Part shown: positions 56,992 through 64,000 of the stretch, piece after piece
Position numbering within the stretch: position 1 is the first letter of the stretch
Layout: every line of letters starts with the position of its first letter
NCBI GenBank assembly: GCA_034401135.1
Contig: JAWZSP010000001.1
Location: 558,001 to 622,000 of the forward strand
From: Volutella citrinella
Lineage: Eukaryota; Ascomycota; Sordariomycetes; Hypocreales; Nectriaceae
Length of the DNA stretch: 64,000 nucleotides
Reading direction: 5' to 3'
Position numbers and translations under genes: made by a program
Notes under the pieces: model-generated
Seen by the model: the letters and a program-made list of their open reading frames with translations, nothing else
Database searches by the model: none
Told to the model about the DNA's origin: nothing

Positions 56992-57537
56992 TGGATGGCA
57001 TTGGCTTGATTCTCGCGCAAGACGGTACACCTGCAAAGGCAGAGGAGATAGATACAACAAGGGTAGCGACATAAAAACCTGATTCAGAGCCGCTTTGATC
57101 TAAATAATACCAATTGAATGTTCACATTTCCCCCTCCGCCGCAGTCGTCGTAGGTCTTCACGACCAAAAAATAGGCTGTCTCCCAACGGCCAAGCTTCTC
57201 ATGAACGACAAGACGCCACGGCTACAGCGAATACACCATCATCATCATCAACGATAACATAGTAGGTGCTTGCCACGCGACGCCGTGCCACCTATGTGAT
57301 AATCACAGAATAATTCCTCGCGTCCCGTACACCTAAATCGATACGACACCAGTTTCCTCCCGTTCCGACCCTGCCAACTCCGCGTGCCCGTCTAATACAG
57401 CACAGCCCGCTTCTTGCTTGCGAGAAAAAATTGCCCCCTCCCCCTCCCTCTTCCAGAAGTTGCCCAATGCACTCCCGGACGATCAAACATTGCCTCGGAG
57501 CCGACAACCATCGGCTCCATGCTGCACGCTGGGGCAT
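56992..57537. other. Convergent intergenic region
   Basis: Spacer between glucosidase II beta and TOR ends. A short CAT repeat (about five units) lies near 57236-57252. No gene is seen. Confidence 0.55.
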
Positions 57538-60500
57538 CTACCAGAAACTACACCATCCTATGTAGTGCTGGCACAAGTTCTCGAGCTTGGTGGCCTCCAT
57601 AATCAGCTTGTTGACCTGGCTGATGACGTCCAACTCCTCATTATTCTTGAAGTCACGACCCGTCAGCTTCTGTGCCACGCGGTCCAGCACCTCGACGGCG
57701 CGCGCGTTCTGCGTCTCCGCCTCCTGGGCGCCGTTGACCAAGGTTCCGTCGTGGGCGGCCGAGCTGTTGGTTCTAGCGCGCCCGCGGCCGGTGGGGGGTC
57801 CCGATGGCTCCGTCGAGTTGAGCAGCTCCGACGGCGCCACGTCGCCCTCCAGTATGGATGGTCGTCTGGCCCTTCCGCCAGCGGGAGGCCCGGCCATTGG
57901 CGCTCCTTCTCGCTCGTTGCGGAAGACGGGACCTGTCGGTGACGCAGCGTTGGTGAGTCTCCAGGTCAGGAGCGGATCGTGGATGAACTGGAGCAAGGTT
58001 AGTCATGCCAAACAGGTGGGTTGCATAGTCAACTTACAGCTTCAAGCACGGCCATGACACTTTCTTTGTTGTCACGCAGTACCCTCATAACGTTCTCGCA
58101 GGTAATCCTAAAGCTACCTTCGATGTTACTAACCTCCATGGCGTAGGTCAACATGCGCGTCAGTCGGAAGGGCACCCGCTCGGGGTATTTCTCTCGCTTC
58201 ATGGCAACTTCGAAACAGTCACCAAAATCGATGTGGATGATCTTCCCCGTAACGCGATCCAGCATCAAGTTGGACGGGTGACGATCACCCAGGCCCAGAA
58301 TATAGCCCACCATAGACATTACACCTAGAGATCGTGTATAGTTGGTACGGCGCTCAAGCCAGGCCTCGGACGACTTGGACTTGAGCCACAGCACACGATA
58401 CAGGTCTTGGCCGGTTGTGTTGTCGAGTGCATAACCAAACACTTCAACCTTCTGCATTAGCGTCAAGTTGTCGTAGTCGGGCGCCATCTGGAGCATGATG
58501 CGGTGCTCAATGTTGAGCAGAATCTTGCGGCTCTCACGATATTCGCGAATGAGCACATGGAGAGTATCCGAGTTGGGGACCCAGCCGAGGAGACCAGAGT
58601 TCTGCGACAACGGAATAGCCGGGTATCGCTGGATGTTGAGGTGTCGCTTGTAGCACTCCGAGTCGTTGGCCAGTAGAGTGTTACAGAGGCCAAACAGTTG
58701 CATGACTCTCTCATCCTGTCGGATATCTTCGTGGCCCTTGAGCAAGAATGCATATGATTTGCCGTCGCTGCCGTTGATGTTGAGCTTCCGAGGCCGCTGC
58801 TTCGAGTTGATAACACTAAACGTCGTCTCGAACGACATGATGCGGACGATAGGCTGTCCGCTCTTGTAGGTTCCAGGAACAGCGAGATCAAGGTTCTTGG
58901 CGTTGAGCAGCTTGGGTGAACAGTAGGTCAGTTCCAAGGTAGTAACTTGAGGAAGCTGCCGCGATATTCTGCGGAACACCTGGTAGTAGAGATCCCAGGC
59001 TTGGTTGAGATCATTGACATCCTGGCTGGTTTCGTACTGTCGGCACCAGTCCTGGGCCTCCTTAAGATCTCGGCCGAATGCCTGGGCAAATGAGATTTCG
59101 CGGAGCGTCTCCGGTCCACGCTCCAGCAGGTCGTGGAGGGGTTCGAGGGTGGCAAACATGCCCTCAATGTTGTGGTCACCAAAGTACAGGCGCGAAGCTT
59201 CCTCCAGTCCTTCGTGCCAGAGCTCGTGCCACAGCACGGCAACACGGATAAGTTCGTGGCTGACTGTGTCGGCCTGAACGACCAGGTTGGCGCTGTGCTG
59301 CCGCATGCTGTCCATGATCTGGGCGGCAGATCTTGACCGTCGGGTGTTCTGCCATGACTTCATCGCAACGGTCAATGGGTAGACCAAAGCCTGGGGGTGG
59401 GCGCGGCCCACGTCGGCAAGGAGGTTGTGCACAGTCTGTTGCACGCGCTTATTAGGCTGGTTAATTCGTGCAATCAGCTGAGGAATCACCTCCAGCCAAG
59501 TATCGACGCTGACACTTGCAAAGCCTTCAGTCACTGCTGCATTGACATCGGCGCTTCCACCGTGGGTGAACCACAGGGTCAGCAGTCGGAGCGTATCCTG
59601 CAGGGAGCTTCCTGCGGAGAGAGCAATGGACTTGAAGAAGCCTCGGACAGCGGGAACCACATGCTCGATGATGGCAATCTGGTCCTGTCGAGACATTTGT
59701 CCTTCAGTCTTGGCGGAGAGGGCCTGGACGATTTCGAAGTTGGCCAGCGCCCAGGCGTGCCATGCCTTGTACCAGTGAGGGTTATACTTAGTAGCCTGCG
59801 AGTACGAGGTCAGGATATCCTCCACCTGCGTGTATTGCCAATCGTCCTTGTTCAGGGCAACAAGCCATTCGCCCTGGCGCAAGTAGCACTTGGCCAGGAG
59901 CACAGTCTGGTCATAGAGCGCCCTCTGGGTTGCGGGGCTCATGAGTGTAGCATCCATCTGGTTCTGGAAACCAAACTCAGTGGGCATGTTCAGCTCGCCT
60001 CCGGCCTGGGCTGAAAGCTGAGCTCGAGCAACATCCAGGCGATGTGCCGTCTCGTTGGTGAACTTGCGTAGGCAGTAAAGTGTCTTCTCAGATGCCCCAG
60101 ACTGTCGGAACGCCGGCTGCTGTCCAAGCTCCCACTGGTACTTAAGCACAGCGTAGATGACCTGGGCAGGTGGGCTGCGCGTGGTTGCTCCACTGGGCCG
60201 TTCGGTCCAGTAGGGAATCATGGACTCGAGAGGCTCGTCGCTTCCAATGAGCTGCTTCAGTGACTTCTCTGCCAGACCCATGCGGCCAGACTTGCGGCAG
60301 AGGTTGGCGAATTTGATCCACATGTGCATGTTCTCGGCAGGCGAGATGACCAAGGCACGTAGTCGGAGCATTCGCTGCCAAACCTCGACGTTCCGCTGGC
60401 AACCCTTCAATCGAGTTTCCCAGGTTCGTCGCATGATGGCTTGCTTCTTCTCATCACACTGCTTGTAGATGATGAGCTCCTCGAGCTCCGCAAGCATCTG

Positions 60501-63500
60501 TACTCGCACAACGACCTGGTAGGCCCGGTTGTAGGATTCGCTCACCAGCGCACTAAGCTCGGTGTCCAGTCCCTCGCGTGCTTGTTGAACACAGGCTAGG
60601 GCCTCGCGGAACTGGTTTCGGTGGAGTGCCAGGATAGCGCCAAAGAACGATCTATCGGGCGAGTACCTCTTGAGCGAAGAGAGATAGTTGTCCATCGAAT
60701 CCCACTTGCCTTGTCCCCAGGCAGCGGCCGTAGCCAGAGGAGCAATCTTACGCTGAACTTCGGGCGAAGAGTTTGCCCAGGTGTTGCTGGTCAGAGCCGC
60801 AAGGGCGTCCCACTCGCAGAGGGCGTGAAGACATCGCATCTTACCCATGACAATCTCGACGGGGATCGGCTGGTCGTCGGGGATCTCCGCTTCGCGCTCG
60901 TTGTAGAACGCCAGAGCCTCCTCCCAACGCTCCAGCCTCTCAAACCAGGTCTCACGCAGCTGGATACCCTCTCTATAGAGCTGCGCCTTGCGCAGGATAC
61001 CAATGGCGGCATCCGATTGCTGCAGCTGGTTATTGATGACGATCAACGCTTCGACGGCACCGCTGCTCTGATCCTGCAGGAACTCCAGCTCCTTGTAGTG
61101 AAGCGCTTTGGCATAAGCATGGCAGCGAGCTGCCTCCTTGCCCAACACACGGATGTCAATGGGTAGGGCCTTGTCATCGTGCTCCATGAACTCGGCGAGA
61201 TTGAGCAGCAGGCCAAGCAGATCAGGTGGTACATTCTCTGACTTGATGGCACTCTCGATGTTCTGAATGAGTTCGTCCTGAAACTGCTCATACAACTCGC
61301 TCCAGCAAGACACAAAAGCAGAGTTGAAGAGCTCTCGAGCCAAGGGCAAGTACACACTGGCAAGGCTGGCGCAGGCACGGAGAGCATGGTTGGGCGACTC
61401 AGTCAGCAAGGTGGTGCTGAATCGTCGCAGCCACTCTTGCCAATCCTCCTTTGTCGATTTACCCTTAGTGTCCCAAGCTGCCTTGAGGTGAATAGCATTC
61501 ATCTCCAGCTTTTTGGCGCCCTGGTCGGCAAAGGCGGGTTCGTCGCCGCCATCTCCGAATCGAGACTCGGAGCTCAGATCCTGAGGCAGCACCTCGCCCT
61601 TCTGAAGCTTGCTGACCAGAAGCTCATAGTTGGGGTGCTGGATCTGATGTTGGTTGATAACCTTATTCACGGTTCCCATGAAGTGCAGATAATCCTTGCC
61701 CAGCTGCTGGATCAATGCGCATAGAGTATCCAAGGCAGCAACTCTCAGTGTGGGCTCGCCCATGTCGAGCACTCGCGTGAGCGGATGGATGATCTTGGCG
61801 GCAAAGTCATTGAGGTTGACCTGTCGCGAAATCTTGCCAATGCTATCGATGGCCTGCTTTCGGATCAAGGTAGGCTGGCCTTGCTTCTCGAAAGTCCGGA
61901 CAATGACTGGAATGATGAGGTGCATGTACTCTTCAGCACTGGCGCCAAAAACCAAGAAAGCATGCAGGACCCTATCCGAGGGCGTGCGCTTGGGTGAGGT
62001 ATCCTTGTCGAGAACTCCAAGCATGAGCGGCAGCAGGCTGGCCAGGTAGATCTTGAACTCTCCCTCAAGCGACCGGGATATCGCCTCAACGACAGAGATG
62101 ATAGTCGTCTGTAGCGAGGGCGACGTGTGCCAGTACTCTTGAAGAACTTCGACAATCTCCGGGAGGTAGTTTCGTATGTGCTGCCGCACGATGCTCACGA
62201 GGGTGGCAAGCTGGTTGAAATATGACTCCAGTCTAGTGGAAGTCGAGGAGCGAATGACAAGGAGGAACGCCGGAACAATGCGATCGAGGAACGAGACACA
62301 CTCCAGACCCAAGGTGCGGAAGATATTCATAATAGCCTCGATGACAGCAGCGTGGTGCTGCACCAAAGAAGGGTCCTTGAGGATCTGAAGAAGGGCGTTG
62401 ATCACCACAGTCGGGAAGTACTCCTTGCTTGAAGGGGTCAGACCGGTCATCATGAGCGAGATGTCAGTCATTTGGTTGGATTCGACACGCCGCTGGACGT
62501 CCGGCGTTTTCTCCTCGACTTGCTGTGATAATTGTTAGCAAAACGGGTCTTGCATAGTCTGGGCGAGACATACCTGGTACTTGTAGGGATCCAGTGCTCC
62601 AAGGATACCCATCAGCTTGATCGTCTCCTGACGCAGAGGAACCCTCTGCTCTTCCGTTCGAATGATGCTCTGCAGAATCTCAAGGAGCTGTGGATACTCG
62701 AGATAGGGGGTGATAACATATCCAGAGTTGCTGGCCAGTTGGCCAAGTGCATGCAGCGCGGCCTCTCGCTTCGTATTTGAGCTCTGGTCCTGCAGAGCAT
62801 CGATGATGAGTGGCATCAATCGGTCCTTGTACGGCAGCATGTCTTCGCCACCAACGGTCGCAAGTTCACCAATTGCCTTAAGAATGGTGGCCGCAACCGA
62901 TGGGCTCGGATCGTTCGCCTTAGGGAGGAGGACGGAGATCATTGGCTCAACGTACGGCTTGATCAATCCCTGGGCGTTCTGCACGAGAAGACTAAGGAGC
63001 TTCGCACTCTCCTCCTTGTTCCTTGAAACATCGGAGAACTCCAGCTCAGTGAGCATTTGGATGAGAGTCTTGCGCAATGATGGGATGACGTAGGCGGGGT
63101 TGTATCGTGCCAGGCGGCCAATAATGGAGATGGCGACCTCTCTGATGGGGAAGATTTCGTCGTTGAGCGCAAAGAAGAGGATGCGAATGTTTTCGGCCTT
63201 GGCGAGATGGCGATCGAAGCGCTCGTCGAGTGCTGCCAGCACAGTTCGCCTTATGTTCGGCTCTGGGTCTGACACTCCAACAGTGAGGAGCTTCTCGATG
63301 ACATCGCCAACGACTTGGAGAGCGTGGTAGCTGGTCTGGCTGACGATGGGATCCCGCACGTAAAGCTGGCAGCAGGTAAGGGCGGCAGCCTCCCGGATCT
63401 CCGGGTCCTCGTCCTCCACGTACTTGATGGCCACATCGCGGACAAATTCGTTCAAGACGTGGCCCGTGAAATCGAAGCTGCCCAGGGTGTTGAGAGCAAG

Positions 63501-64000
63501 CTTCACCTCAGCTCGGCGGTTTTCGTATGCTCCAAGGTCCTTAGCATCCTTGGCAATAATAGGAACAGAGTTAAGGGTATTCGGCTGCGGCGCACCGAGC
63601 GGCTTGAAGGGCTCGCCACAAAGCACCATGCTCAGCATGTCGAGGAGCCGCTCTTGGATAGTGGGCTTCACTGGAGGAATGTAGAAGGCCATGTCCACCA
63701 AGGCCTGGGTCAGCTTGGGAGTCAGGTCGCAAGCAAAGATGGGGTCCAGCAAGGCCTCCATATACTTGCTAAGTGTCTGGCCTACTGCCACCGCCAGCCG
63801 ACTGATGCAGTCAAAGACTGGGTCGACCGAGCCCCTCTTCCGTGACTGGATGCTGAGGCCTTCTCTCACATAGATAAGAACGCCATCAAGATAAGGGGCA
63901 ATAGCACTTTTGACGGAGTTGGCAATGTTTCCGATGGCCAAGAAGGCGTCGTTACGCTCCTTGTCTTTCTTCAGCATGCCGGACAGGTAGACCATGAACT
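57538..64000 (-). CDS. tor: TOR (target of rapamycin) serine/threonine kinase, 5' end outside the window
   Basis: Central growth kinase of TORC1/TORC2. Three exons are visible: 64000-62574 (open at the edge), 62522-58038 and 57987-57538, about 2,119 residues of roughly 2,400. HEAT repeats fill the region from the right edge to about 61600 and FAT about 61400-59600. The FRB domain (about 58990-59240) contains [15 protein letters not shown], including the serine and tryptophan that FKBP-rapamycin needs. The PI3K-like kinase domain follows, with [10 protein letters not shown] (near 58270-58300) and [11 protein letters not shown] (near 58210-58240). The FATC domain at the end closes with [12 protein letters not shown] Ser/Arg/Pro-rich insertion separates kinase and FATC in the last exon. 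Introns are 51 and 50 nt. Nothing suggests loss of function. Confidence 0.97.

Noticed and set aside
1..64000. tRNA, rRNA or other structured RNA genes
   Set aside because: Looking for tRNA B-box-like GGTTCGAATCC sequences with a matching A box found none; a covariance-model search would be decisive.

Overview
The window is nuclear DNA of a filamentous ascomycete. Introns are short (about 47-90 nt, GT-AG with CTAAC-like branch points), genes are monocistronic and lie on both strands, and the families present (Zn2Cys6 regulators, RTA1 exporter, CFEM/Pth11-type receptor, GH71 mutanase, SIP5, DUF7580 and NLR-associated C2H2 proteins) are typical of Pezizomycotina. Gene style and GC content suggest Sordariomycetes, probably Hypocreales; that lineage is an inference. 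Exon boundaries were worked out by hand from splice signals, reading phase and family continuity.

Left part (1-21.4 kb), accessory in character: the 3' end of a short-chain dehydrogenase; a secreted serine beta-lactamase-like protein (minus); a decayed stretch holding a gag-like retroelement remnant and a broken NB-ARC/TPR (NLR-type) gene; an ARA2-type aldo/keto reductase (minus); a DUF7580-nucleoside phosphorylase fusion facing an NLR-associated C2H2 protein (minus); a medium-chain dehydrogenase followed by a Zn2Cys6 regulator; an RTA1 exporter (minus); and a second, sterol-uptake-control-type Zn2Cys6 regulator.

Middle (21.4-45.3 kb), sparse: an F-box protein with a cysteine-rich tail (minus), a 5.9 kb gene-free interval, a UFD1-AZUL protein, another 3.4 kb gene-free interval, SIP5, a RidA-family protein (minus) and a GH71 alpha-1,3-glucanase. 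The gene-free intervals carry only low-complexity sequence and short repeats.

Right part (45.6-64 kb), denser: a GCIP-family protein (minus), a CFEM receptor (minus), a C2H2 coiled-coil protein, a casein-kinase-1-derived pseudokinase with an N-terminal hydrophobic segment (minus), glucosidase II beta subunit ending in KDEL, and most of the TOR kinase gene (minus, running off the right edge).

The two stretches most worth following up are the NLR-flavoured neighbourhood at 4-14 kb (broken NB-ARC/TPR gene, DUF7580-phosphorylase, NLR-associated C2H2 protein) and the CK1 pseudokinase at 52.5-54.1 kb. The latter has lost its glycine loop, HRD aspartate and DFG motif and carries a membrane-type N-terminus, a layout that recalls MLKL-like death effectors.
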